This document shows, piece by piece, positions 1 through 7,011 of a stretch of DNA of 7,350 nt. Numbering within the stretch: position 1 is the stretch's first letter; each line of letters begins with the position of its first letter. Under the pieces are notes generated by a model that saw only the letters and a list, made by a program, of their open reading frames with translations, was not told the origin of the DNA and did not search any database. The stretch comes from Cyanobacteria bacterium UBA1186. GTDB lineage: Bacteria; Cyanobacteriota; Vampirovibrionia; Gastranaerophilales; Gastranaerophilaceae. The translations under genes were made by a program, and so were the position numbers. The stretch is from assembly GCA_002309875.1 (NCBI GenBank), contig DBYM01000044.1, forward strand, positions 1,691-9,040. The letters run 5' to 3'.

Positions 1-801
1 GATATCAGAAACTGTATTGCCGCACTCGCAGATGACGAAGATTTGATTACAAAACTCTTTCAGTATCGTTTCAAAAACGGAGAAGGGCTTGCGGGACACA
101 GTTTCGGGAACTTATTCCTGACCGCACTCTGTTCAATTACGGGCAATATGGTTAAAGCGGTTAAAGAATCCTCAAACGTTTTAAACATAAGAGGAGTTGT
201 ACTTCCGACTACTTTAGACGATATGAAACTTGCGGCCGAATATGAAGACGGAACGGTCGTCAAAGGAGAATCAAATATTCCCGAAGCACATAAAAGAATA
301 AAAAGATTATTTACCGAGCCTGCAGACTGCAGAGCATTACCTGAGGCCCTTACCGCAATAGCAGAAGCGGATTTGATTATTTTGGGACCGGGAAGTTTAT
401 ACACAAGCGTTATTCCGAACCTCCTCGTTTCGGGAATTACAGATGCCATTGAACAATCACAGGCAAAGAAAATATATGTATGTAATATAATGACACAACC
501 CGGCGAAACAGATAACTATTCGGTTGCAAGCCACGTTAATGCCCTGTTAAGCCATGCAAACGGAAGAAGAATTCTCGATGCTGTTCTTGTAAATAATTCG
601 CTCCCCGCAAACATTTCCGAAGGGTATGCAAAAAGCGGATCAATTCCCGTAAGGCTTGATATGGAAAACGTTGCTCCTACGGGTGTTACGGTTGTTTCAC
701 AGAAACTTATTCAGGAAAACAAAGAAGGTCTTGTACGTCATTCTTCAAACAGAGTCGCAAGAGCAGTTTATTACTGGTACAAAAAATCGTTAAAGAAATA
801 A
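1..801 (+). CDS. yvcK: YvcK/CofD-like protein (UDP-sugar-binding gluconeogenesis factor), 5' partial
   Basis: This is the C-terminal 266 codons of a YvcK-family protein (CofD-like fold). In Bacillus the family binds UDP-GlcNAc and is needed for normal cell-wall synthesis and morphology on gluconeogenic carbon sources. The frame is open from base 1 and reads DIRNCIAALAD, which matches the conserved block that follows the nucleotide-binding N-terminus, so the gene begins upstream of the window. The in-frame TTG at 43 is therefore not the start. Further family blocks, numbered from the first codon in the window, are GHSFGNLFLTAL (about 33-44), LGPGSLYTSVIPNLLV (about 130-145) and CNIMTQPGETDNYS with a following HVNAL (about 161-182). 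The GGTG-type N-terminal loop is outside the window. Whether this copy also has an N-terminal membrane segment, as some family members do, cannot be seen. The TAA stop overlaps the ribosome binding site of panB, suggesting cotranscription. The family assignment is firm; the physiological role is inferred from homologues. Confidence 0.93.
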   Translation, partial: DIRNCIAALADDEDLITKLFQYRFKNGEGLAGHSFGNLFLTALCSITGNMVKAVKESSNVLNIRGVVLPTTLDDMKLAAEYEDGTVVKGESNIPEAHKRIKRLFTEPADCRALPEALTAIAEADLIILGPGSLYTSVIPNLLVSGITDAIEQSQAKKIYVCNIMTQPGETDNYSVASHVNALLSHANGRRILDAVLVNNSLPANISEGYAKSGSIPVRLDMENVAPTGVTVVSQKLIQENKEGLVRHSSNRVARAVYYWYKKSLKK

Positions 802-810
802 GGTGATTAC

Positions 811-1647
811 GTGGGAAAAAGCGTATTAAATTTTCAAAAATTAAAAGATAACAATGAAAAAATCGCAATGCTCACTGCTTACGATTATTCGACCGCTCAG
901 GTGCTTGATAAAGCGGGAATTGACGGAATTCTCGTAGGCGATTCTCTTGCAATGGTCGCTTTGGGATATGAAAATACATATAATATTACAATTGATGAAA
1001 TGCTTATTTTCGTAAAAGCGGTCGCAAGAGGTGCCAAAAATTCTTTCATAATCGGCGACATGCCGTTTATGAGTTACAACCTCACTGTTGAACAGGGACT
1101 TGAAAATGCGTCCAAAATGATTAAAGCGGGTGCAAATGCCGTTAAACTTGAAGGGTGCAACGACCACATAACAGAACTCACAAAAAGATGCGTCGAATCG
1201 GGAATCCCCGTCTTATCGCACCTCGGATTTACTCCTCAACTTATGAATACGCTCGGAGGACACAAAATTCAGGGTAAAACCGCAGATAACACCGAAAAAA
1301 TTCTTGAATGCGCAAAACAACTTGAAAAAGCGGGTGCTTTTGCGGTTGTTTTGGAATTAATCCCTTCCGCAAGCGCAGAATATATTACAAGAAACCTTAC
1401 TATCCCTACAATCGGAATCGGAGGAGGCAGAAACTGCTCGGGACAGATTGTCGTGACAGATGATATTTTAGGCAAATTTACCGACTTTACGCCCAAATTT
1501 ATCAAAAAATTTGCAAACCTACATGATACCGTTCTTTTGGGAGTAGAAAACTATAAAAAAGAAGTTAAGGAGGGCCTGTTCCCTTCCGATAATGAGTCGT
1601 TTGAACTGGCAGAAAATGAGAAAGAGAAACTGAATGTTACTGAATAA
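811..1647 (+). CDS. panB: 3-methyl-2-oxobutanoate hydroxymethyltransferase (ketopantoate hydroxymethyltransferase)
   Basis: PanB transfers a hydroxymethyl group from 5,10-methylene-tetrahydrofolate to 2-oxoisovalerate, giving ketopantoate, in the cytoplasmic pantothenate pathway. The protein has 278 residues (E. coli 264) and is a complete TIM-barrel enzyme. Visible family residues are TAYDY (22-26), VGDS (42-45, substrate- and metal-binding Asp44-Ser45), GDMPF (82-86, metal-binding Asp83), AVKLEG (110-115, Lys112 and metal-binding Glu114), SHLGFTPQ (136-143) and VVLELIP (179-185, with Glu182 at the catalytic Glu position). Near the C-terminus is IGIGGGRNCSGQIVVTDDIL. Some usual positions vary, for example LGYENT where LGHDST is common, but no key acidic residue is missing. 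The GTG start is supported by AAGGTGA at 800-806, five bases upstream, and by the correct N-terminal length. The 3' end overlaps panC by 14 bases, so the two are probably translationally coupled. Confidence 0.97.
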   Translation: MGKSVLNFQKLKDNNEKIAMLTAYDYSTAQVLDKAGIDGILVGDSLAMVALGYENTYNITIDEMLIFVKAVARGAKNSFIIGDMPFMSYNLTVEQGLENASKMIKAGANAVKLEGCNDHITELTKRCVESGIPVLSHLGFTPQLMNTLGGHKIQGKTADNTEKILECAKQLEKAGAFAVVLELIPSASAEYITRNLTIPTIGIGGGRNCSGQIVVTDDILGKFTDFTPKFIKKFANLHDTVLLGVENYKKEVKEGLFPSDNESFELAENEKEKLNVTE

Positions 1648-2494
1648 AATAGAAGAAGTCCGTGAACAAATCAAAACATGGAGAAAAGAGGGGTTTACAA
1701 CAGGCTTAGTGCCCACAATGGGAGCCTTGCATGCCGGACATCTGAGTCTTATAAAAAGAGCAAAGCAGGAATGTGACAAAGTCGTTGTTTCTGTTTTTGT
1801 AAACCCTATTCAGTTCGGACCTTCCGAGGATTTTGACAAATATCCGAGAACATTGGAAGCGGATACAAAATTATGCGAACAGGAAGGTGTGGATATCGTT
1901 TTTGCTCCGACTCCCGCTGAAATGTACGGTGAAGGAAACAGACTGACAAACGACACTTTGACTTATGTCTGCCCGCCATTTTTCTATGTAAACAAATTGT
2001 GCGGAAAAACAAGAATCGGACATTTTGACGGTGTATGCACCGTTGTAAACAAATTGTTTAACATTGTTCAGCCTGACAAAGCATTCTTCGGACAAAAAGA
2101 TGCTCAGCAGGCAGTTATAATAAGAAAAATGGTTAAGGATCTGAATATCCCCGTTGAAGTTATTCAATGCCCGATAATCCGTGAAGAATCAGGGCTTGCG
2201 CTGAGTTCAAGGAACAAATATTTATCGGAAGAAGGAAAAAAAGATGCACTTGTTTTGAGCAGAATTTTAAACAATATTAAAAACTGCTATAAAAAAGGAA
2301 TTACAGATGTTTCCGCCCTAAAAGAAACGGCATACCCATTCCTGACCGAAAAACATGATTTGGAATATTTAGAAATTCTTGACAGAGAAACTCTTGAAGA
2401 AAAAGAAAAGGCGGATAATAACACAATCGTACTGATTGCGTGCAGAGTTGAAAACGTAAGACTGATTGATAATGTCTATTTGGAGGATAAATAG
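1634..2494 (+). CDS. panC: Pantothenate synthetase (pantoate--beta-alanine ligase)
   Basis: PanC joins pantoate and beta-alanine using ATP, through a pantoyl-adenylate intermediate, to make pantothenate. At 286 residues it matches the usual family length (E. coli 283). The nucleotidyltransferase signatures are intact: PTMGALHAGH (27-36, the HIGH-like motif with His33 and His36), VNPIQFGPSEDFDKYPRT (56-73), GHFDGVCTVVNKLF (129-142), FFGQKDAQQ (151-159) and LALSSRN (188-194, the KMSKS-like loop). One small departure is RIGHF at 127-131, where RPGHF is typical. The ATG start at 1634 lies inside the end of panB, and only a weak purine-rich stretch (GAGAAAGAGAAA, 1618-1629) precedes it. Translation is therefore likely to depend on ribosomes finishing panB. 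The pathway still needs beta-alanine, and no panD is present here. Confidence 0.97.
   Translation: MLLNKIEEVREQIKTWRKEGFTTGLVPTMGALHAGHLSLIKRAKQECDKVVVSVFVNPIQFGPSEDFDKYPRTLEADTKLCEQEGVDIVFAPTPAEMYGEGNRLTNDTLTYVCPPFFYVNKLCGKTRIGHFDGVCTVVNKLFNIVQPDKAFFGQKDAQQAVIIRKMVKDLNIPVEVIQCPIIREESGLALSSRNKYLSEEGKKDALVLSRILNNIKNCYKKGITDVSALKETAYPFLTEKHDLEYLEILDRETLEEKEKADNNTIVLIACRVENVRLIDNVYLEDK
2482..2486 (+). promoter_or_regulatory. Ribosome binding site deciding the TTG start at 2495
   Basis: A perfect GGAGG at 2482-2486 lies within the last codons of panC, eight bases before the TTG at 2495. That TTG follows the panC TAG stop with no gap. The strength and spacing of this site support TTG as the true start of the membrane protein gene, rather than the next in-frame ATG about 14 codons in. 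They also indicate that it is translated from the same mRNA as panC. Confidence 0.75.
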
Positions 2495-3361
2495 TTGAAC
2501 AAATTAATTTTGGAATTTTTTAAAAAACTTAAAATGTTTGTTGAATTTTTAAAGATAGTTGTTGTCTTTACAATAATGCTGTTTTTCCTGTTTTGGGCAG
2601 AAACCCTTATCGGTACCTCGTGGTCTTTCCTGAATTTCATAAGACCGACCTTCGTAAACCTTGTAGGCTACGGAGAAGGTATCAACAACGGCTCAATGAT
2701 GCTTTTTGCGGCAGTTTTTAAATACAGTTATATGATTGCTTTCATCATATTATTGTGTTTTTACGGGATTTTTCATCTGTGTTATAAAGCCGTTTGTGTG
2801 CTTCAAAATTTATACGAAGAAGGTCATAAACAAGTCAAAAAATTAAGTGAAGCAACTCTGAATAACGAACTTTCAATAACTCAGGTTTCCGAACAGAAGA
2901 AAATGCAGCGTTATGCAATTTATATAGCAATTTTGCCTAAAGTAACACGGCAATTTCATGTAAAAACTCTTGACCTTAACGAGCAGGCAAAAGAAATGAA
3001 CAAATTTTTGATAGACAAAACGGGAGTAATGCCTGAAAAATTTGAAGACGGGTTTTACTACGAGTTTGAAAGATTTGATACCATCGATTCTTCGCTCGAT
3101 GCGTTTTGTCATGTTCTGAACTCCGAAGCCCCTGTTGATTACAGAGTTTGCTGCATTTTGTACGAAAAAGACAAATATACCGCAAAGGTTGCGCTGAAAA
3201 AACTTATTGAACTTAATCTGCTGAACAAAATCGCCATGTTCTCAAATACCGCTTACAGATACGGCTTTATTGAAAAGCCGCGGTACGAAACAATTCAGAT
3301 TGGTTTGTATCAAAAAGAAGGGGACACATTTGAGATACATGAATTTGTCAAAAAGGTATAG
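2495..3361 (+). CDS. Uncharacterised two-helix membrane protein with possible degenerate cyclase-like cytoplasmic domain
   Basis: I do not recognise a named family. The 288-residue product starts with a basic, amphipathic stretch, followed by a hydrophobic helix (about 19-39), a loop of about 37 residues with several Gly and Asn, and a second helix (about 77-102). A soluble basic C-terminal region (about 105-288) follows. Lysines at the N-terminus and after the second helix place both ends in the cytoplasm. The C-terminal region resembles the order of elements in a class III nucleotidyl cyclase fold: a strand YAIYIAI (140-146), a helix, KFEDGFYYEF (182-191) like the beta2-beta3 hairpin with GD, and a closing segment IGLYQKEGDTFEIHEF (269-284) like the usual cyclase ending. 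The first metal-binding Asp is not present in the first strand and the Asn/Arg catalytic pair is not visible, so any such domain would be inactive. This comparison is inference. The gene follows panC with no gap and is probably cotranscribed with the pan genes, but nothing ties it to pantothenate synthesis. Confidence 0.85.
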   Translation: MNKLILEFFKKLKMFVEFLKIVVVFTIMLFFLFWAETLIGTSWSFLNFIRPTFVNLVGYGEGINNGSMMLFAAVFKYSYMIAFIILLCFYGIFHLCYKAVCVLQNLYEEGHKQVKKLSEATLNNELSITQVSEQKKMQRYAIYIAILPKVTRQFHVKTLDLNEQAKEMNKFLIDKTGVMPEKFEDGFYYEFERFDTIDSSLDAFCHVLNSEAPVDYRVCCILYEKDKYTAKVALKKLIELNLLNKIAMFSNTAYRYGFIEKPRYETIQIGLYQKEGDTFEIHEFVKKV

Positions 3362-3418
3362 TTTTAGTTATTTTTGGGTTAGAATAAAGTGAAAAGATTA
3401 TAAAAAGGAGTATAATTT

Positions 3419-4297
3419 ATGAGATTTGATGCCGGAGAAGTAATTACCGCAATGGTTACACCGTTTAACGAAAAAAGAGAGGTTGACTACGAAAAAGTCG
3501 AAGCTCTGGCATATCAACTTATAAATACGGGCTCTGACGCAATTGTCGTTACGGGAACTACCGGCGAAGCACCGACTCTCAGTTTTGATGAAGAAATCGA
3601 AATTCTGAGCAGTGCAAGAAGAGCCGTAAGCAACAAGGGAAAAGTAATTATGGGTGCAGGCTCTAATTCAACCGAAACTGCGGTTGCAACCGCAAAAAGA
3701 GCCGAAAAAGAAGGTGCTGACGCAGTTCTTTCCGTCGTTCCTTATTACAACAAGCCTTCTCAGGCAGGCATGATTGAACATTTTTCCGCCATAGCGGAAG
3801 CCGTTGAAATCCCTGTAATTCTTTACAATATTCCGTCAAGAACGGGCGTGAATATGTCTGCCGAAACAGTTAAAACACTTGCAAGAAAATACGAAAATAT
3901 TGTTGCTCTGAAACAGAGTTGCCCCGATATGGACGCACTCACCGAAATAAGAGCAATCTGTCCTGCGGATTTCACAATATATTCGGGCGATGACAGTCTG
4001 ACGCTTCCGATGCTTTCACTCGGCGCTCACGGTATTATTTCGGTTGCGTCTCATTTATTCGGAAAAGAAATCAAATCAATGATTCGCAATTTCAAAACAG
4101 GCGACACGATGACTGCAAAAAATATGCACGTCAAACTCTATCCGATATTCAAGAAATTGTTTATGGCGCCAAATCCTGTTCCCGTTAAGGCTGCTCTTGC
4201 CTACAAAGAAATTATCGAGGAATATGTAAGACGTCCGCTTGTCGAATTAACAAAAGCAGAAAAAGCTGATTTAATATTCACATTAGACAGCATTTAA
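3419..4297 (+). CDS. dapA: 4-hydroxy-tetrahydrodipicolinate synthase
   Basis: DapA condenses pyruvate with aspartate semialdehyde, the first committed step to diaminopimelate and lysine, in the cytoplasm. At 292 residues it has exactly the E. coli length, and the TIM-barrel motifs are complete. They are AMVTPF (11-16), VTGTTGEAPTLS (44-55, with Thr47-Thr48), VVPYYNKP (106-113, Tyr110), LYNIPSRTG (135-143, catalytic Tyr136 and substrate-binding Arg141), LKQS (164-167, Schiff-base Lys165) and YSGDD followed by GAHGIISV. The relatives N-acetylneuraminate lyase and KDG aldolase share the fold, but Arg141 in the SRTG motif and the GTTGE loop favour DapA. ATG is preceded by AAGGAG (3405-3410) at eight bases. 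The 57-base gap upstream contains no hairpin. A weak TATAAA (3399-3404) could serve as a -10 box, but no good -35 accompanies it, so dapA may be read from upstream, have its own weak promoter, or both. Confidence 0.96.
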   Translation: MRFDAGEVITAMVTPFNEKREVDYEKVEALAYQLINTGSDAIVVTGTTGEAPTLSFDEEIEILSSARRAVSNKGKVIMGAGSNSTETAVATAKRAEKEGADAVLSVVPYYNKPSQAGMIEHFSAIAEAVEIPVILYNIPSRTGVNMSAETVKTLARKYENIVALKQSCPDMDALTEIRAICPADFTIYSGDDSLTLPMLSLGAHGIISVASHLFGKEIKSMIRNFKTGDTMTAKNMHVKLYPIFKKLFMAPNPVPVKAALAYKEIIEEYVRRPLVELTKAEKADLIFTLDSI

Positions 4298-4314
4298 AAT
4301 GTTTGAACTATAAT
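4284..4314 (+). promoter_or_regulatory. Candidate sigma-70-type promoter for secD-secF
   Basis: A perfect TATAAT (4309-4314) sits in the dapA-secD gap. TAGACA (4284-4289), five of six matches to the -35 consensus, lies in the last codons of dapA with a 19-base spacer, slightly longer than ideal. Transcription would start about 7 bases after the -10 box, leaving a leader of roughly 20 bases before secD that contains its AAGGAG site (4330-4335). In AT-rich DNA such matches arise by chance, so the call is moderate. Confidence 0.4.
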
Positions 4315-4342
4315 TAAGATAACAGTTAAAAGGAGTACATAA

Positions 4343-5647
4343 ATGAAAAACAAGCTATATTTGTTCTGGGCTATTGTAGTGCTTGTGTTGGTTTCAATAT
4401 TTATAATAGCAAATAAACCTACAAAACTCGGATTGGATTTGGTCGGCGGATCACGCCTTGTGCTTGAAGCACAGCCGTTAAACGGTGCTCAGGTTACACC
4501 TGATATGATGGCAAGTTTAAAATTTGCAATCGAAAACCGTGTTAACAAACTCGGGGTTTCGGAAACAGTTGTTCAACAGATTGGGGATAAAAGACTTGTT
4601 GTAGAAATACCTGATGTTTCGGATTTAAATCAGGCAAAAGCATATATAGGCGAAACCGCAGAACTTGAATTCAGAAAACCTGTTATGCAAAACGGAATGG
4701 AAGCATGGGCTCCTACAGGTTTAACCGGTAAAGATTTGACAAAAGCCAACTTGAGTACAAATTCTCAGAACGGTCAATGGGTTGTTGATTTGGAATTCAA
4801 CGGAACGGGAACAAAGAAATTTGCGGATTTGACACGACAGATGGTCGGTCAGCAAATGGCAATCTTCTTTAACGGCGAATTGCAGTCGGCACCTGTAATC
4901 AGAGAGCCGATAACGGGCGGAAGGGCTCAGATCTCGGGCGGAGATAACGGGTTTGCTTACGATGAAGCAAAAACTATGGTTGACCTGCTTAATGCAGGTG
5001 CGCTCCCTGTTCCTGCAAAAATTATTGAAGAAAATACCGTAGGTCCTACCCTTGGTGCAGACAGCGTTGCAAAATCAAAAATGGCAGGTGCGCTCGGTCT
5101 TGGTTTCGTAATGATATTTATGGCGCTTTATTACAGGGCTCCGGGACTTATTGCAGACGTTGCACTTATCCTGTACGGAGTTTTCCTTTTTGCAATATTC
5201 AAAGCAATCCCTGTAACACTTACTCTTGCAGGTATTGCAGGTTTCATTCTTTCAATCGGTATGGCGGTTGACGCAAATATCCTTATTTTTGAAAGAACAA
5301 AAGAGGAACTGAAAGCCGGAAGAACACTGTTTACCGCAATTAATTCGGGTTTTGACAGAGCATTCACAAGTATTTTCGACTCAAATATGACGACTATTAT
5401 CACCTGTGCAATACTTTATTTCCTCGGAACAAGTATTGTTAAAGGTTTTGCTCTTACTCTTGCAATCGGTGTTATGGTTTCAATGTTCAGTGCAATCACT
5501 GTTACAAAGAACTTTATGCACCTTTGCTTCGGAACGGGTAATCTTAAAAATCCCGGCATGTTCGGCCTGAAACCTGAAGAAATCGGTGAAGGTTATCAGG
5601 TTGTTGAAACACAAAGAGAAAAAGCAAAATTCGGTATATTAGATTAG
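4343..5647 (+). CDS. secD: Protein translocase subunit SecD
   Basis: SecD is an RND-superfamily membrane subunit that, with SecF, assists Sec-dependent export after the SecA step, using the proton gradient. The 434-residue product has one N-terminal transmembrane helix (about 6-23), the hallmark GLDLVGG (30-36), a periplasmic region with the P1-type fold, VGPTLG (233-238) just before the membrane block, and five C-terminal helices (about 245-400). The helix-four signature MAVDANILIFERTKEEL begins at 307, with Asp310 at the conserved membrane-embedded acidic position used in proton transport. It is much shorter than E. coli SecD (615) because the periplasmic head is smaller, as is usual in cyanobacterial and Gram-positive lineages, and is not truncated. 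ATG follows AAGGAG (4330-4335) by seven bases. secF starts 28 bases downstream. The usual yajC neighbour is not seen; dapA lies upstream instead. Confidence 0.97.
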   Translation: MKNKLYLFWAIVVLVLVSIFIIANKPTKLGLDLVGGSRLVLEAQPLNGAQVTPDMMASLKFAIENRVNKLGVSETVVQQIGDKRLVVEIPDVSDLNQAKAYIGETAELEFRKPVMQNGMEAWAPTGLTGKDLTKANLSTNSQNGQWVVDLEFNGTGTKKFADLTRQMVGQQMAIFFNGELQSAPVIREPITGGRAQISGGDNGFAYDEAKTMVDLLNAGALPVPAKIIEENTVGPTLGADSVAKSKMAGALGLGFVMIFMALYYRAPGLIADVALILYGVFLFAIFKAIPVTLTLAGIAGFILSIGMAVDANILIFERTKEELKAGRTLFTAINSGFDRAFTSIFDSNMTTIITCAILYFLGTSIVKGFALTLAIGVMVSMFSAITVTKNFMHLCFGTGNLKNPGMFGLKPEEIGEGYQVVETQREKAKFGILD

Positions 5648-5675
5648 GGAACGTTAATTATAAAGGGTTAAAGAA

Positions 5676-6617
5676 ATGAATAAGATAAGATTAAACATAG
5701 TTAAATACAAATTTTTATATTTGTGTATTTCAGCGATATTACTGCTTCCGGGAATTTGCGCAATGATTTATTCGTCAATAACATATCCGACACATTCTCC
5801 TTTGAAGGTCGGTATTGACTACACGGGCGGAACAACGCTCCAATACAGTGTTAAAGAGTCGATTACAAACGAAAGACTTGCAGCAGTTCGTGAAGGTTTG
5901 GTTAAAGACGGAATTGAAAACCCTTCTTTGCAGATTATAAACGTAAATGCCGCAAATGACGATAATCTGAAAGCCATCTTGGCAGTCAGAACAAAGTTTA
6001 TCGATGAAGAATCACAAGATGCGGATAAAATCACAAACGTTGTTAAAACACAGTTCCAATCACCTGAATTGGTTCAGGTCTCATCAGTCGGCCCGACTCT
6101 TGGAAGCGAATTGTTTAAGAATTCTCTGATTGCATTGTCTTTAGCACTTTTGGGAATTGTCGCATACTTAACTTTCAGATTTCAGTTTGATTACGCTCTT
6201 GCCGCAATCTTAGGTCTTGTTCACGATACATTGTTCGTACTCGGTGTATTTTCAATTTTGGGACTTGTCTATAACGTGGAAGTCGATGCACTCTTTGTAA
6301 CCGCACTTCTTACCGTAATTGGTTTCTCAGTTCACGATACAATCGTCGTATTCGACCGTGTTCGTGAAAATCTGAAATATTATTCAAAGAAGATGACCTT
6401 CGGAGAAATTATGAATGCAAGTATCAATCAAACTCTTACGAGAAGTATAAACACTTCTTTAACAACTTTGATAACACTTGCAGCACTCTATTTCTTCGGC
6501 GGTGTTACAACCAAAGACTTCGTTCTTGCAATGATTTTGGGTATCTTTATCGGTACTTACTCAAGTATCTTCTTCTGCTCAAGTCTTATTGAGATTTGGG
6601 AAGACAAAAAAGTTTAA
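5676..6617 (+). CDS. secF: Protein translocase subunit SecF
   Basis: SecF is the partner of SecD in the accessory complex of the SecYEG translocon. The 313-residue protein is close to the E. coli length (323). It has an N-terminal transmembrane helix (about 13-33), the periplasmic-entry motif VGIDYTGG (45-52), a small periplasmic domain, VGPTLG (138-143) and five C-terminal helices. The helix-four signature SVHDTIVVFDRVREN has His220, Asp221 and Arg228, the SecF counterpart of the SecD AVDAN motif. The start at ATG 5676 follows an AAAGGG (5662-5667) ribosome binding site at eight bases. The short gap after secD has no terminator, so the two genes form an operon, closed by the hairpin at 6640-6672. 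Confidence 0.97.
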   Translation: MNKIRLNIVKYKFLYLCISAILLLPGICAMIYSSITYPTHSPLKVGIDYTGGTTLQYSVKESITNERLAAVREGLVKDGIENPSLQIINVNAANDDNLKAILAVRTKFIDEESQDADKITNVVKTQFQSPELVQVSSVGPTLGSELFKNSLIALSLALLGIVAYLTFRFQFDYALAAILGLVHDTLFVLGVFSILGLVYNVEVDALFVTALLTVIGFSVHDTIVVFDRVRENLKYYSKKMTFGEIMNASINQTLTRSINTSLTTLITLAALYFFGGVTTKDFVLAMILGIFIGTYSSIFFCSSLIEIWEDKKV

Positions 6618-6639
6618 CCAAAATCATTTAAAAATAAAC

Positions 6640-6672
6640 AAAAAATCAGGCTTTACAAGGTCTGATTTTTTT
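6640..6672 (+). terminator. Rho-independent terminator after secF
   Basis: The left arm AAAAAATCAGGC (6640-6651) pairs with the right arm GTCTGATTTTTT (6660-6671) over 12 positions with a single G-T wobble, around an eight-base loop (6652-6659). The right arm merges into a run of seven T. The stem has few GC pairs, but its position 22 bases after the secF stop and the U-tract fit an intrinsic terminator. Its A-rich left arm would also give a U-tract on the opposite strand, so it could act in both directions, although no - strand gene ends here. Confidence 0.85.
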
Positions 6673-6701
6673 ATTAAGAATTGTAACAAATAGTCTCTTT
6701 G

Positions 6702-6723
6702 CTGAAATCAGAAGATGTTTCAG
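6702..6723. repeat. Short inverted repeat upstream of the small orphan gene
   Basis: CTGAAA (6702-6707) and TTTCAG (6718-6723) form a perfect 6-base dyad separated by ten bases. It lies in the 6673-6765 spacer, about 45 bases before the ATG at 6766 and just upstream of an AT-rich TATATACAT (6729-6737) that might be a -10 region. It could be an operator or a weak hairpin. A dyad this short often occurs by chance, so its function is unproven. Confidence 0.3.
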
Positions 6724-6765
6724 GACTTTATATACATGTAAGATTTATTAAAGAGAGTAAAAAAT

Positions 6766-7011
6766 ATGTCCGAAACCTATTCAGCAATTGAAAGAAACAA
6801 AAAACCGGCAGGCTCGCTTGAAATACCTGACAACTTCGATTTGTATTACCTGAACAAAAAAGACAGGCAAATGCGATTTAACAACGGCGGCGACCCGCTT
6901 TATGCTATTTTTGAAAAAATAGACCAGCGTCCTTTGTCAAAGATTGCAAGAGACTTTGTAAGAGAACTGAAAGACGATACAATACGGTTTATTTCAACCG
7001 CATTGAAATAA
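6766..7011 (+). CDS. Small uncharacterised protein, 81 residues
   Basis: I do not recognise this protein. It is short, highly charged and soluble-looking, with no signal peptide, transmembrane segment or cysteine. The middle (about 27-50) is rich in Asn, Lys, Asp and Arg (YYLNKKDRQMRFNNGGDPLY). The C-terminal third (about 55-80) looks like one or two amphipathic helices (LSKIARDFVRELKDDTIRFI). The ATG is preceded by AAGAGAG (6751-6757) at a suitable distance of eight bases. An isolated position after the secF terminator suggests its own promoter; TATATACAT at 6729-6737 is a possible -10 region without a convincing -35. Coding status is supported by the ribosome binding site, codon use like that of its neighbours, and a stop that exactly abuts the stop of the convergent gene. 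A small regulatory or adaptor protein is possible, but no function can be assigned. Confidence 0.7.
   Translation: MSETYSAIERNKKPAGSLEIPDNFDLYYLNKKDRQMRFNNGGDPLYAIFEKIDQRPLSKIARDFVRELKDDTIRFISTALK

Noticed and set aside
43..45. TTG as the start of the first gene
   Set aside because: The frame is open from base 1 and encodes conserved YvcK residues (DIRNCIAAL) before this codon, so the gene is cut by the window edge.
60..449. Minus-strand open frame of 129 codons opposite yvcK
   Set aside because: It lies wholly inside a conserved + strand gene and its translation shows no recognisable family; it is a shadow frame. The same holds for the antisense frames in panB, panC, the membrane protein gene, secD and secF.
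3370..3404. Promoter for dapA (TTGGGT and TATAAA, or TAGAAT at 3380-3385)
   Set aside because: The -35 matches are poor, the spacers are 19 bases or unworkable, and the DNA is AT-rich. It is possible but not supported well enough to list.
4306..4327. Inverted repeat AACT...AGTT around the secD -10 box as an operator
   Set aside because: The arms are only four bases long with a 14-base spacer, which is expected by chance in AT-rich sequence.
4343..5647. Truncated or damaged SecD, because it is far shorter than the E. coli protein
   Set aside because: All six membrane segments and the key motifs are present in order. The shorter length reflects a smaller periplasmic head common in other phyla.
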